Both the position numbers and the translations under genes were made by a program. From the NCBI GenBank assembly GCA_964587625.1, contig CAZPLU010000039.1, forward strand, positions 1-21,570: 21,570 nt of DNA, written 5' to 3'. The DNA is from DAOPZJ01 sp964587625. GTDB taxonomy: Bacteria > Bacillota > Clostridia > Oscillospirales > JAKOTC01. The notes beneath the pieces were generated by a model that saw only the letters and a program-made list of their open reading frames with translations, did no database searches and was not told the origin of the DNA. Below, piece by piece: positions 13,955 to 21,570 of the stretch. The stretch's first letter is position 1. Each line of letters begins with the position of its first letter.

Positions 13955-14753
13955 ACTGCTCGCGGCGCCCTATATCGTCTGGATGGCGCTGTTCACAATC
14001 ATCCCCCTTGCCGTGGTGATTTATTTCGCCTTCACCGAAAACGCGACCGGACAATTTACGTTTGCAAACATCGCGAGCTTGAAACAATATCTGCCCACGA
14101 TCGCCGATTCGCTTTGGATCGCCATCGTCTCGGCGGCATGCTGTCTGGTCATCGGCTATCCGGTGGCCTATGCAATCGCACACTCCGGTCCGGCAAAACA
14201 GCGTATTTTAATGCTGCTTTTATTGCTGCCGATGTGCACGAGCTTTTTATTGCGCATCCTCGCGCTCGTCTCTCTGCTCGAGGACACCGGCATCATCAAC
14301 CAGCTGCTCGGGTTGATCGGACTCGGTCCGATCTCGATGCTGCGCACGCCGACCGCGGTGATCTTCGGCATGGTGTACAACTTCCTCCCCTATATGATTT
14401 TTCCGCTCTACAGTGTTTTGACCAAGCTCAATCCGGCGCTTGTCGAGGCGGCGCAGGATCTCGGATGCAACGGTTTTCAGGTTTTGACAAAGATCTTGCT
14501 CCCGCTTTCGGTACCCGGGATCATCTCGGGCGTGACCATGGTTTTTGTCCCCGCGGTCAGCACCTTCTATATTTCAAAAAAACTCGGCGGAACCGGCACC
14601 GCCATGATCGGCGACGTCATCGAAAGCCAGTTCAAGGCCTCCTCCAATTTCAATGTGGGGGCGGCGATGTCTTTGGGTCTGATGGTCATCGTGTTCATCT
14701 GCATGGGCGTCATGAACAAATTTTCGGATAACGATGAGGTGACATTGGTATGA
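13941..14753 (+). CDS. potB: Spermidine/putrescine ABC transporter permease PotB
   Basis: A 270-residue inner-membrane permease with six hydrophobic segments, the first being APYIVWMALFTIIPLAVVIY. The EAA loop that docks on PotA is EAAQDLGCNGFQVLTKILLP. It forms the channel with PotC. The ATG at 13941 is chosen because GGAGG lies 10 nt upstream and the frame's earlier codons (from 13902) would give a very basic non-family N-terminus. The gene overlaps potA by 14 nt and potC by 4 nt, so translation is coupled. Confidence 0.93.
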   Translation: MKRAKLLAAPYIVWMALFTIIPLAVVIYFAFTENATGQFTFANIASLKQYLPTIADSLWIAIVSAACCLVIGYPVAYAIAHSGPAKQRILMLLLLLPMCTSFLLRILALVSLLEDTGIINQLLGLIGLGPISMLRTPTAVIFGMVYNFLPYMIFPLYSVLTKLNPALVEAAQDLGCNGFQVLTKILLPLSVPGIISGVTMVFVPAVSTFYISKKLGGTGTAMIGDVIESQFKASSNFNVGAAMSLGLMVIVFICMGVMNKFSDNDEVTLV

Positions 14754-15577
14754 AACGGTTCAACAAAATTTTCACCGCCATTGTATTTATCATTTTGTAT
14801 GCGCCGATTTTATTGCTGGTGGTCGCGTCGTTTAATTCCGGAAAAGATATGGCGGTCTTTAAGAGCTTCACATTTCACAACTACTTGGAATTGTTCAGGG
14901 ACGACACCTTGCTGCGCCTGCTTGCCAATTCGGTCATCATCGCCGTTTTGTCTTCCCTGCTCGCCACCGTCATCGGAACAGCCGCTTCCATCGGCATAGA
15001 AAAGATGGGCAAGCGTGCCAGAACTGCCGTCATGACCGCGACCAATATCCCGATGACCAATCCCGAGATCGTGACCGGTATTTCGCTGGCGCTGCTGTTC
15101 GCCTTTGCGGGGCGACTGATGGCCAACAACAACATTCTCGGTTTCGGGACCCTGCTGATCGCGCACATCACCTTCAATCTGCCCTATGTCATCCTCTCGG
15201 TGACTCCGAAACTCCGGCAATTGAACCCCAATCTCAACGAGGCGGCGCTCGATCTCGGCTGCACCCCGGCGCAGGCGTTTTTTAAGGTCATTCTGCCCGA
15301 GATCATGCCCGGCATCATCACCGGCGGCATGATGGCGTTTACGATGAGCTTGGACGATTTCGTGATCTCGTATTTCGTCTACGGGCCTTCGTTCACGACG
15401 CTGCCGATTGAGATTTACAGCTATACCAAAAAACCGCTTCCACCGAAGATCTATGCGCTGTTCACCATCATTTTCCTCGCAATTGTGCTGGTAATGGCGG
15501 GAATGACTATCCTGCAGAGTTATGACGACAAACGGAAACAACGGCTTGACACCCCCGGTGTTCCGATTTTAAAATAA
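14750..15577 (+). CDS. potC: Spermidine/putrescine ABC transporter permease PotC
   Basis: A 275-residue membrane protein with about six segments; the first is AIVFIILYAPILLLVVASFN, typical of PotC. The EAA loop is EAALDLGCTPAQAFFKVILP. The following GGMMAFTMSLDDFVISYFV is a PotC hallmark. Its ATG overlaps the potB stop (ATGA), indicating translational coupling. It pairs with PotB in the polyamine channel. Confidence 0.94.
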   Translation: MKRFNKIFTAIVFIILYAPILLLVVASFNSGKDMAVFKSFTFHNYLELFRDDTLLRLLANSVIIAVLSSLLATVIGTAASIGIEKMGKRARTAVMTATNIPMTNPEIVTGISLALLFAFAGRLMANNNILGFGTLLIAHITFNLPYVILSVTPKLRQLNPNLNEAALDLGCTPAQAFFKVILPEIMPGIITGGMMAFTMSLDDFVISYFVYGPSFTTLPIEIYSYTKKPLPPKIYALFTIIFLAIVLVMAGMTILQSYDDKRKQRLDTPGVPILK

Positions 15578-15597
15578 CAATATTGGAGGTTTGAGAA

Positions 15598-16773
15598 ATG
15601 AAAAAGTTTTTTGCGCTCGCGTTGTCCCTGTTCGTGTTGGGAGCCCTGATGCTGCCCGTTTTCGCGACTGAAGACGCCGTCCCGCTGACCGGCGAGGTCA
15701 TCAATGTCTATAATTGGGGGCTGTATATCTCGGACGGCTCAGACGGCTATATCGATGTCAACGCCGAGTTCACCCGCCGCACCGGCATCAAGGTCAACTA
15801 TTCGACTTATGATTCCAATGAGGCGCTCTATTCCAAGCTCAAGACCGGCGGCGCAAGTTACGACGTCATCATTCCGTCCGATTACATGGTCGGAAAACTG
15901 ATCGAAGAGGGGCTCTTGCAAAAACTCGATTTCGGTAATATCCCGAATTACGCCAACATCGACGGCGAATTCAAGAACCGCCCGTTCGACCCCGCCAACG
16001 AATACAGCGTGCCGTACTCCTGGGGCTGCGTGGGGCTGATCTACAACACCAAGCACGTCACCGAAACGGTCACGAGCTGGGATCTGCTGTGGAACAGCGA
16101 ATACAGCGGTAAAATTTTGATGTTCGACAACAGCCGCGACGCGTTCGCCATCGCCCAGCTGCTGCTCGGCATCGACGTCAACACGACTTCCGATCAGGAG
16201 CTTGAGGCGGCCTCCGCAAAACTCTCGGAGCAAAAGGAATTGGTTCAAAGTTATGTGATGGATCAGGTGTTTTCGCAGATGGAGACCGAGGAGGCCTGGA
16301 TCGCGCCCTATTATGCCGGCGATTTCCTGACCATGCAGGCCGAAAACGAGAACCTCGCATTCTGTTTCCCCGAAGAGGGTTTCAATTTGTTCATCGATAC
16401 GATCTGTATCCCCGCAGGCGCGCAAAACAAGACGGCGGCCGAACAATATATCAACTTTTTGTGTGACCCCGAAATTTCGGGACAGAATATGGAATACCTC
16501 GGCTATTCGACGCCGATCACAGCCGCCAAGGCCTTTATGGATCCGGAAGTGGCCGACAGCCCGATCGCCTATCCCCCGGAAGAAATTCTCGCCCGCGGCG
16601 TCACTTTCGAGACGCTTCCGACCGACGCCACCCAATATATGAACGATCTGTTCAACACGGTCAAGACCTCGAGCGCCGGGTGGAGCTGGTACGTCCTGAT
16701 CGGACTTCTCATCATCGTAACCGGACTTGTCGTATTCCTCGTAATCAGAAAGAAAAAGCGCACCGATTATTGA
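15598..16773 (+). CDS. potD: Polyamine-binding protein PotD with C-terminal membrane anchor
   Basis: A 391-residue extracellular solute-binding protein of the PotD type, which captures spermidine or putrescine and delivers it to PotBC. An N-terminal signal peptide of about 23 residues has an AxA-like cut (VFA before TEDAV). The mature part begins INVYNWGLYISDG, and YDVIIPSDYMVGKLIEEGLL is a PotD hallmark. Unusually for a Gram-positive binding protein there is no lipobox cysteine. Instead residues about 364-383 form a hydrophobic segment (WYVLIGLLIIVTGLVVFLVI) followed by the basic stop-transfer RKKKRTDY. It would therefore be held at the membrane by its C-terminus. GGAGG precedes the ATG, 20 nt after potC. 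A strong terminator follows at 16781-16822. Confidence 0.92.
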   Translation: MKKFFALALSLFVLGALMLPVFATEDAVPLTGEVINVYNWGLYISDGSDGYIDVNAEFTRRTGIKVNYSTYDSNEALYSKLKTGGASYDVIIPSDYMVGKLIEEGLLQKLDFGNIPNYANIDGEFKNRPFDPANEYSVPYSWGCVGLIYNTKHVTETVTSWDLLWNSEYSGKILMFDNSRDAFAIAQLLLGIDVNTTSDQELEAASAKLSEQKELVQSYVMDQVFSQMETEEAWIAPYYAGDFLTMQAENENLAFCFPEEGFNLFIDTICIPAGAQNKTAAEQYINFLCDPEISGQNMEYLGYSTPITAAKAFMDPEVADSPIAYPPEEILARGVTFETLPTDATQYMNDLFNTVKTSSAGWSWYVLIGLLIIVTGLVVFLVIRKKKRTDY

Positions 16774-16780
16774 CCGCTTT

Positions 16781-16822
16781 AAAAGCGCACGCGCGGATTC
16801 GTTCCGCGTGTGCGCTTTTTAT
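16781..16822 (+). terminator. Intrinsic terminator of the potABCD operon
   Basis: A 17-bp stem (AAAAGCGCACGCGCGGA and its complement, one G-U pair), a 5-nt loop and a final TTTTT. It lies 8 nt after the potD stop. Confidence 0.9.
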
Positions 16823-16865
16823 TGATCCGGCGAGGTCGTTCAAATCGGCAATCCAACGCTCCAAC

Positions 16866-16894
16866 TTGACAAAAAAGCGAAATATTCCTATAAT
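16866..16894 (+). promoter_or_regulatory. Perfect-consensus sigma-A promoter for the zinc-ribbon protein and galU
   Basis: TTGACA (16866-16871) and TATAAT (16889-16894) with exactly 17 bp between them, a full consensus match. The ATG of the zinc-ribbon gene is 59 nt downstream. Confidence 0.9.
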
Positions 16895-16953
16895 GATTGT
16901 AGTGATTTCCGGTCTTGCCGCTCATCACATCTTTTTATCGAAAGGTCTCAACA

Positions 16954-17961
16954 ATGAATTTTTGGCAGGGAAAGATTTGTCCCGTCTGTAAAAATGAGTT
17001 CGAAGAAAAAGACGATATCGTCTATTGTCCCGAGTGCGGGACGGCGCACCACCGCGCCTGCTGGAACGAATCCGGCGCCTGTTTCTTTGCGCCCGAACAC
17101 GCGAACGGCAATTTTGACACCGCCAACGAACTCGCCGTTCCCGCCCGTCATCCGGAATCGCACGCCGCGCCGGATCACAACGGCGAAGGCAAGCAGATCG
17201 CCTGCGAAAAATGCGGTTATTTCAACAATCCCCTGTTCCGGGTCTGCATCAACTGCGGGCATGAGCTCTTTGCGCCGAATCCCGAACCCAAAACCGCCCC
17301 GAGCTATCCGCCGCCCCCCGGCGTTCGCGGGCAAGAATCGGTTTACGATGACGACGGCAAGCTGTCCGACGACATCAGCCGAGCGGATATGGCGCGGTTT
17401 TACGGCAACAACAAGGAGGAGGTCGTCGACCGCTTCAAACAGATCAGCCGTGGTAAACTCGCTTTTTCGGGCGCCGCTTTTACCGGCTCGTTTTTTTGGC
17501 TTTTATATCACAAGGTCATCGGCGCCGGGCTTGCGGTCGCGCTGGCTGTACTCTCGCCGATCTTGGCTTTATACGGTATCATTTGTGTGAATTGCGCCGA
17601 CGCCATTACGGCGGCCGCAAATAACATTGCCGATTCCGAGACCTATGCCGCCGAACTATACCGCATTATCAATGACTATCTTGCCGCCAACATGTCAACA
17701 GTGAACATCTGCATCATGCTGGCGGCCGTCCTGTTTTTGCTTTCGATGGTGTTTTGCGGATTTTTCGGCATGAAACTCTATTATAACAAAGCGGTAAAGG
17801 CCATTCGCGTCATTCGTCAGCGCTCCTACGACCGCTATCAGCGCGAATATCTTTTCGCAACCAAAGGCGGCGTCAGTGTTCTCGCGGTTTTTCTGCCGCT
17901 TCCGCTGCTGTATTTGAGTTCTTCTCTCGTGGCGTATATCTGCCTGATTTTTTTCAGTTGA
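16954..17961 (+). CDS. RING-like/zinc-ribbon membrane protein, function unknown
   Basis: A 335-residue protein. Residues 9-43 form a cross-brace zinc module of the prokaryotic RING-finger type: Cys9, Cys12, Cys25, Cys28, His32/His33, Cys36, Cys43 (ICPVCKNEF, YCPECGTAHHRACW). A second zinc ribbon has Cys84, Cys87, Cys98 and Cys101. After a Pro-rich linker and a DDISRADMARFYGNNKEE stretch come about four membrane segments in residues 165-335. Family members are known but uncharacterised; the cytosolic zinc domains may bind protein partners. The ATG at 16954 is preferred over the frame's first ATG (16915) because AAAGG precedes it by 8 nt. galU begins 13 nt after its stop, so the two form an operon behind a consensus promoter. 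Confidence 0.8.
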   Translation: MNFWQGKICPVCKNEFEEKDDIVYCPECGTAHHRACWNESGACFFAPEHANGNFDTANELAVPARHPESHAAPDHNGEGKQIACEKCGYFNNPLFRVCINCGHELFAPNPEPKTAPSYPPPPGVRGQESVYDDDGKLSDDISRADMARFYGNNKEEVVDRFKQISRGKLAFSGAAFTGSFFWLLYHKVIGAGLAVALAVLSPILALYGIICVNCADAITAAANNIADSETYAAELYRIINDYLAANMSTVNICIMLAAVLFLLSMVFCGFFGMKLYYNKAVKAIRVIRQRSYDRYQREYLFATKGGVSVLAVFLPLPLLYLSSSLVAYICLIFFS

Positions 17962-17974
17962 AGGAGCGTTGTTG

Positions 17975-18850
17975 ATGAAAGTAACCAAAGCCGTCATCCC
18001 CGCCGCCGGGCTCGGAACCCGCGTTTTACCGGCGACCAAGGCGGTCCCGAAAGAGATGCTGACCATCGTCGACAAGCCCTCGATCCAATATATTGTCGAG
18101 GAAGCGGTCGCGTCGGGCATCACCGACATTCTGATCATCACCAACCGCGGCAAAACGGCGATGGAGGATCATTTCGACCGTGCCCCTGAACTCGAGGAAC
18201 GGTTGCTGGCAGGCCATAAAACCGCTTTATACGACTCGGTGCTGGAGACGGCGCGGATGGCGAACATCTTTTTTCTGCGCCAAAAGGAAACCAAGGGACT
18301 CGGCCACGCGATCGGCTGCGCGCGCAGTTTTGTCGGTGACGAACCGTTCGCGGTGCTCTACGGCGACGACGTCATCGCGGGCGGAAAAGGCCCCGCCATC
18401 GGAGAATTGTGCGCGGTGTATGAGGAATACGGCAAGGGCGTCGCCGGCATCAAAGAAGTCGACCGCGAATTGATCAAGAAGTATTGCTCACTGGCGGTCG
18501 CCCCGCTGAAAGACCGCACCTATGCGATTTCCGATATGGTCGAAAAACCGGCCGACGACCAGATCATATCCCTTTTCGCGATCTTGGGCAGGTGTGTGCT
18601 CACACCGGAGATCTTCGATATCCTCGACCGGACCCCTCCGGGCGCGGGCGGCGAAATTCAACTCACCGACGCCATGCGGGTTCTCGCCACGAAGCGCGGT
18701 ATGATCGGTTACGAATTCACGGGCAAGCGGTATGACATCGGAAACAAAATCGGATACTTGGAGGCGATTATCGAACTCGGCGCCGCGCACCCCGAACTCG
18801 GCGCGGATTTTACGAATTATTTAAAATCGTTTGTACAAACCCTCTCGTAG
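17975..18850 (+). CDS. galU: UTP--glucose-1-phosphate uridylyltransferase
   Basis: A 291-residue nucleotidyltransferase making UDP-glucose from UTP and glucose-1-phosphate, a precursor for envelope glycans and glycolipids. The N-terminal signature AVIPAAGLGTRVLPATKAVP with KEMLTIVDKPSIQYIVEEA is diagnostic for GalU/GtaB. FAVLYGDDVI holds the metal-binding Asp pair, and GEIQLTDAM is also typical. The ATG at 17975 is preferred (AAGGAG 8 nt upstream) over in-frame TTG codons at 17969 and 17972. It is cotranscribed with the upstream zinc-ribbon gene. Length is normal for Firmicutes. No terminator is evident before the rnpB promoter. Confidence 0.96.
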   Translation: MKVTKAVIPAAGLGTRVLPATKAVPKEMLTIVDKPSIQYIVEEAVASGITDILIITNRGKTAMEDHFDRAPELEERLLAGHKTALYDSVLETARMANIFFLRQKETKGLGHAIGCARSFVGDEPFAVLYGDDVIAGGKGPAIGELCAVYEEYGKGVAGIKEVDRELIKKYCSLAVAPLKDRTYAISDMVEKPADDQIISLFAILGRCVLTPEIFDILDRTPPGAGGEIQLTDAMRVLATKRGMIGYEFTGKRYDIGNKIGYLEAIIELGAAHPELGADFTNYLKSFVQTLS

Positions 18851-18879
18851 CTTTTTCAAGCGTTTCCCATATAATTTCA

Positions 18880-18908
18880 TTGCTTTTCAATGCTTGGAGT
18901 ATTATAAT
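18880..18908 (+). promoter_or_regulatory. Promoter of rnpB
   Basis: TATAAT at 18903-18908 lies 7 nt before the predicted 5' end of RNase P RNA. The -35 position, 17 bp upstream, reads TTGCTT (18880-18885), a partial match. Confidence 0.6.
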
Positions 18909-18914
18909 TTTAAT

Positions 18915-19293
18915 TTCGGCAGTCGGCGAACGACCCGGTCGGACGGCCGCCCCGCAAGGGGAGGAAAGTCCGGGCTTCACAGGGCAGGATAACGGCTAAC
19001 GGCCGCCAGGGGTGACCCTCGGACAAGTGCAACAGAGATATACCGCCAGCGGATCGGCAACGGTGCGTGTGGTAAGGGTGGAAAGGCGAGGTAAGAGCTC
19101 ACCGGAGTGACGGGAGACCGCCGCTCCCTGTAAACTCTATCCGAAGCAACATCGACAGGGTGACGCGCCGGCCCGGCGCATTCCCGACTGATGGCTCGAG
19201 GCAGACAGCGATGTCTGTCCCAGATAGATGGTCGTCACGGTGAAAACCGTACAGAACCCGGCTTACAGACCGGATCGTTTGCCGACTGCCGAA
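18915..19293 (+). ncRNA. rnpB: RNase P RNA, type A
   Basis: The catalytic RNA that trims tRNA 5' ends. The P1 helix pairs TTCGGCAGTCGGC at the start with its perfect complement at 19281-19293. Conserved core elements are present: GAGGAAAGTCCGGGC (18961-18975, P4 5' side), the AGATAGATGGTCGTCAC segment (19222-19238), and ACAGAACCCGGCTTA (19251-19265, which binds the tRNA CCA end). Size and helix layout fit the ancestral type A found in Clostridia rather than the type B of Bacilli. It is followed by tRNA-Arg, a plausible substrate. The 19294-19412 stretch shows nothing I can support. Confidence 0.96.
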
Positions 19294-19412
19294 ACGACTT
19301 TTGTACCGGGCGCTCCTTACACAGCGTCCATAATAAAACCATTTTTATTTAAGGCAAATCAAAGCGGTTTTGCCCAATGCGAACCCAATCATCGCTTATT
19401 TTCATGATATAT

Positions 19413-19489
19413 GCTCCCGTAGCTCAGCTGGATAGAGCGGCCGCCTCCTAAGCGGCAGGTCATGCGTTCAAATCGCACCGGGAGTGCCA
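19413..19489 (+). tRNA. tRNA-Arg (anticodon CCU)
   Basis: A 77-nt cloverleaf. The acceptor stem GCTCCCG pairs with CGGGAGT (one G-U). The D arm is GCTC AGCTGGATA GAGC. The anticodon stem GCCGC/GCGGC encloses the loop CTCCTAA with anticodon CCT, reading AGG. The T arm is ATGCG-TTCAAAT-CGCAC (with an A/C apposition at its outer pair). The CCA end is encoded. It decodes a rare Arg codon. No convincing promoter box is seen just upstream. Confidence 0.95.
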
Positions 19490-19493
19490 AGGG

Positions 19494-19522
19494 AAAACCG
19501 CATTGTTACGCGGTTTTTCTTT
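19494..19522 (+). terminator. Intrinsic terminator after tRNA-Arg
   Basis: AAAACCGC (19494-19501) pairs with GCGGTTTT (19510-19517), followed by TCTTTG. It lies 4 nt after the tRNA CCA end. Confidence 0.75.
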
Positions 19523-19595
19523 GTTTTCGAACACATGGATTTTTGTTTGCTTTTATCCGTTTTGGCTTGAATTTTACCGTGCATTCTTGGTTTTA

Positions 19596-19625
19596 TTGAC
19601 AAAGCCGTTGCAAAAATGTTATATT
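19596..19625 (+). promoter_or_regulatory. Promoter of the transglutaminase-like gene
   Basis: A perfect TTGACA (19596-19601) and TATATT (19620-19625) with an 18-bp spacer, ending 33 nt before the TTG start. It lies inside the upstream extension of the frame and so supports the downstream start. Confidence 0.7.
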
Positions 19626-19658
19626 CGTCAGGGAAAAACAAGTTGGGAGGACATCGTT

Positions 19659-21092
19659 TTGAAAAGAATTCAATGCGTTCTGACGGCGTTGTCGATCATG
19701 ATTTTCCTGCTTCCATTGTCGCTTTCCGCCGCTCCCGCCGATACCGTCATCGAAAACTTATCGGCGTTTCATAAAAATTTCAGCGTATCAACCGGCGATA
19801 TCATCGGCGCGCTCCGCAGCGCTTTCACCGCGAAGCCGCAGTTGGTTTTTTATTATAACGGGATGTCTTATACCGTCTTCAGCGGCCGTACCGACTGTGA
19901 AGTTGCCTATATCAACACCGACACCGCAATCGACAGCGTCCGGGTCGTGGATTCAACAGACGGTTTGTACAACTGCCTGCGCGCGGCGATGTTGAACGCT
20001 GAAACCGAGGTCAACGTCGTGCTTTCGGGCGGGAAAAACCTCGATTTGGATTTATCCGAAATGATCGATCGGATTCAGGACCGCGACTATATCGCCTTTA
20101 TGGGTTACGACGGGATGTCTCTGCAAAAATTTTCAAATAACCACTCCGACGCCGCCGCTTACAAGATCACATTTTCCTACGGATATGACAGCGCGACACT
20201 CATTCGGATGAAACAGGAAGCCAAAGCCGAAGTCGCCTGGCTCGCTTCCGCCGTCTTCACGCCGGATATGAGCGAATACGATCTCGTAAAATCCATTCAC
20301 GACTACCTGATCGACAACACCGTATACGATGATGGCGGCGGGCAATTGGTCTTTTATGCCTACGGGCCGCTGATCAAGGGGACAGGTGTCTGCGAGGGAT
20401 ATGCACAGGCGGCGCGGTTGCTTTTTGACGCGGTGGGGATCGAGTCCCTGTTCGTCAGCGGAACGGTCGATGACAATATTCCGCATACGTGGAACATCGT
20501 CAAAATCGGCGGCAACTGGTATCAGCTCGACGTCACCTGGGACGACCCCATTACCCCGGACGGCAAAAACAACAAGACCTATGACTATTTTAACATCACC
20601 GACGCCGAGATGGCGCTCGACCATGTCTGGAGCGGCGATTATCCGAAATGCACCGCCGCCGACCGCGGCATCAATGCCACCAAAACCGCCGTCCGAACGC
20701 CGTCGGCGGAGTCCGAGCCGAGCGTCGGATCATCCTCCATTTCGAAGAGCGCGCAACACGGTACTCCGACCGTCCCCTCAAAATCGTTCGAATCGGCTTC
20801 GGCCGTTTCGTTGCGGGAATCGTCTGCGGCTTCACTGCCGCCGCAGAGCGCGACATCTTCGGATGCGTCAAATGAGAGCGCGGTCGAATCCCCGTCACCG
20901 CCGGTTTTGCCGATTTTTCCGCCGACGGCTTCAAGATCCGCTGCCGAACAGCCGGGTTTTCAGCCCTCGGAATTGATAGCAGCCCTGTCGGAAAACATCG
21001 GATTATCCGTTCCGATTGTGACAACGTTGTTGTTTTCCCTGCTGGCGGCTCTGACATTGTTCATTGTGTATTCGATGTTCAGGAGAAAATAA
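19659..21092 (+). CDS. Membrane-anchored transglutaminase-like protein
   Basis: A 477-residue exported protein. The N-terminal signal peptide is about 25 residues (VLTALSIMIFLLPLSLSAAPA). The transglutaminase-like core spans about 200-310 with the papain-like triad Cys245 (GTGVCEGYAQAARLLFDAVG), His276 (IPHTWNIVKIGGNWYQLDV) and Asp291 (DVTWDDP). Such domains act as cysteine proteases, peptidoglycan-peptide or protein cross-linking enzymes. Residues about 348-445 are a Ser/Pro/Ala-rich linker and 450-473 a C-terminal membrane segment followed by FRRK, so the enzyme faces the outside. The start is a TTG (19659-19661) with GGGAGG 8 nt upstream; the frame's first ATG (19503) lies before the promoter and inside the tRNA terminator and is rejected. 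Substrate unknown. Confidence 0.85.
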   Translation: MKRIQCVLTALSIMIFLLPLSLSAAPADTVIENLSAFHKNFSVSTGDIIGALRSAFTAKPQLVFYYNGMSYTVFSGRTDCEVAYINTDTAIDSVRVVDSTDGLYNCLRAAMLNAETEVNVVLSGGKNLDLDLSEMIDRIQDRDYIAFMGYDGMSLQKFSNNHSDAAAYKITFSYGYDSATLIRMKQEAKAEVAWLASAVFTPDMSEYDLVKSIHDYLIDNTVYDDGGGQLVFYAYGPLIKGTGVCEGYAQAARLLFDAVGIESLFVSGTVDDNIPHTWNIVKIGGNWYQLDVTWDDPITPDGKNNKTYDYFNITDAEMALDHVWSGDYPKCTAADRGINATKTAVRTPSAESEPSVGSSSISKSAQHGTPTVPSKSFESASAVSLRESSAASLPPQSATSSDASNESAVESPSPPVLPIFPPTASRSAAEQPGFQPSELIAALSENIGLSVPIVTTLLFSLLAALTLFIVYSMFRRK

Positions 21093-21118
21093 AACATCAT
21101 TCGGAGGGGAGAGTTACC

Positions 21119-21535
21119 ATGAAATCTTATCGAAAAGAACTGCATTTCCGCACTGCGGCGCGCCGCGCTTTTCTCAACATCACGCCGCAGGTGGAGGCCG
21201 CGCTTGCCCAGAGCGGCATTTGCGAGGGCTTGTGCCTTGTCAACGCGATGCACATCACCGCGAGCGTCTTTATCAACGACGACGAGGGCGGTCTGCACCG
21301 TGATTTCGAAAAGTGGCTCGAAAAGCTCGCGCCCGAAAAACCCCACGGCCAATACGACCACAACGGCTATGAGGACAACGCCGACGCGCACTTGAAACGC
21401 ACCGTGATGGGCCGCGAGGTCGTGGTGGCCGTCACGGACGGCAAACTGGATTTCGGAACCTGGGAACAGATATTTTACGGCGAGTTCGACGGCATGCGCG
21501 ACAAGCGGGTGCTGGTGAAGATCATCGGGGAATGA
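21119..21535 (+). CDS. YjbQ/UPF0047 family protein (secondary thiamine-phosphate synthase-type enzyme)
   Basis: A 138-residue protein of the YjbQ family. Diagnostic parts are HITASVFINDDEGGL (residues 45-59), NADAHLKRT near residue 87, and GREVVVAVTDGKLDFGTWEQ with IFYGEFDG near the end. E. coli YjbQ has weak thiamine-phosphate synthase activity in vivo, but the true role of the family is unsettled. The conserved His residues suggest metal binding. GGAGGGG lies 9 nt before the ATG. It follows the transglutaminase-like gene by 26 nt and may be cotranscribed, with no evident functional link. In the last 35 nt of the window a TTGACA (21542-21547) may be the -35 of another promoter, but no -10 is visible. 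Confidence 0.93.
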   Translation: MKSYRKELHFRTAARRAFLNITPQVEAALAQSGICEGLCLVNAMHITASVFINDDEGGLHRDFEKWLEKLAPEKPHGQYDHNGYEDNADAHLKRTVMGREVVVAVTDGKLDFGTWEQIFYGEFDGMRDKRVLVKIIGE

Positions 21536-21570
21536 CTTGTTTTGACACAACAAAAACGGCACACCTTTTG

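Noticed and set aside
21542..21547. TTGACA at the right edge as a promoter for a next gene
   Set aside because: The window ends before a -10 box could be confirmed; it is too little to call.

Overview
The window is an ordinary chromosomal stretch of an uncultured-type endospore-forming Firmicute, most likely a Clostridia/Oscillospirales-like lineage with moderately high GC. The evidence is the yabP/yabQ/divIC/yabO/mazG/spoVB-like cluster, which is syntenic with the yabM-yabR region of Bacillus subtilis, strong AGGAGG-type ribosome binding sites, TTGACA-17-TATAAT promoters, and a type-A RNase P RNA (Bacilli carry type B). No phage, CRISPR array, transposase or defence system is visible.

Layout. 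Positions 1-181 hold the end of an unrecognised AT-rich gene on the plus strand. From about 8.6 kb down to 0.27 kb there is a long minus-strand series: SpoVB-like flippase, MazG, HU, S4 protein YabO, a doubtful small ORF, YabP, YabQ, a DivIC-like septum protein, an S1-domain protein, the alpha part of a class I fumarase, a THUMP-type rRNA methyltransferase, and a HAD phosphatase. The HAD gene is flanked by an imperfect 30-bp direct repeat that copies the 3' end of the methyltransferase gene. Next, also on the minus strand, are valS (with a long structured leader containing an intrinsic terminator and a possible valine-rich leader peptide) and a CAP-like lipoprotein. From 12.7 kb everything is on the plus strand: the potABCD polyamine-uptake operon, a RING-like zinc-ribbon membrane protein with galU, RNase P RNA, tRNA-Arg(CCU), a membrane-anchored transglutaminase-like protein, and a YjbQ-family protein.

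How the parts work together. The left half combines sporulation and cell division (YabP, YabQ, DivIC, SpoVB-like), nucleoid and RNA upkeep (HU, S4, S1, RlmL-like) and nucleotide-pool cleaning (MazG). The centre is translation (valS) and polyamine import. The right half is envelope precursor supply (GalU), RNA processing and cell-surface proteins.

Most worth a second look: the valS leader, whose mutually exclusive hairpins overlap a putative leader peptide with clustered Val codons and which lacks a recognisable T-box core; the rlmL 3'-end duplication around the HAD gene; a PotD held by a C-terminal membrane segment rather than a lipid anchor; and a fumarase alpha gene without its beta partner. 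I found no convincing evidence for a wholly new multi-gene system.
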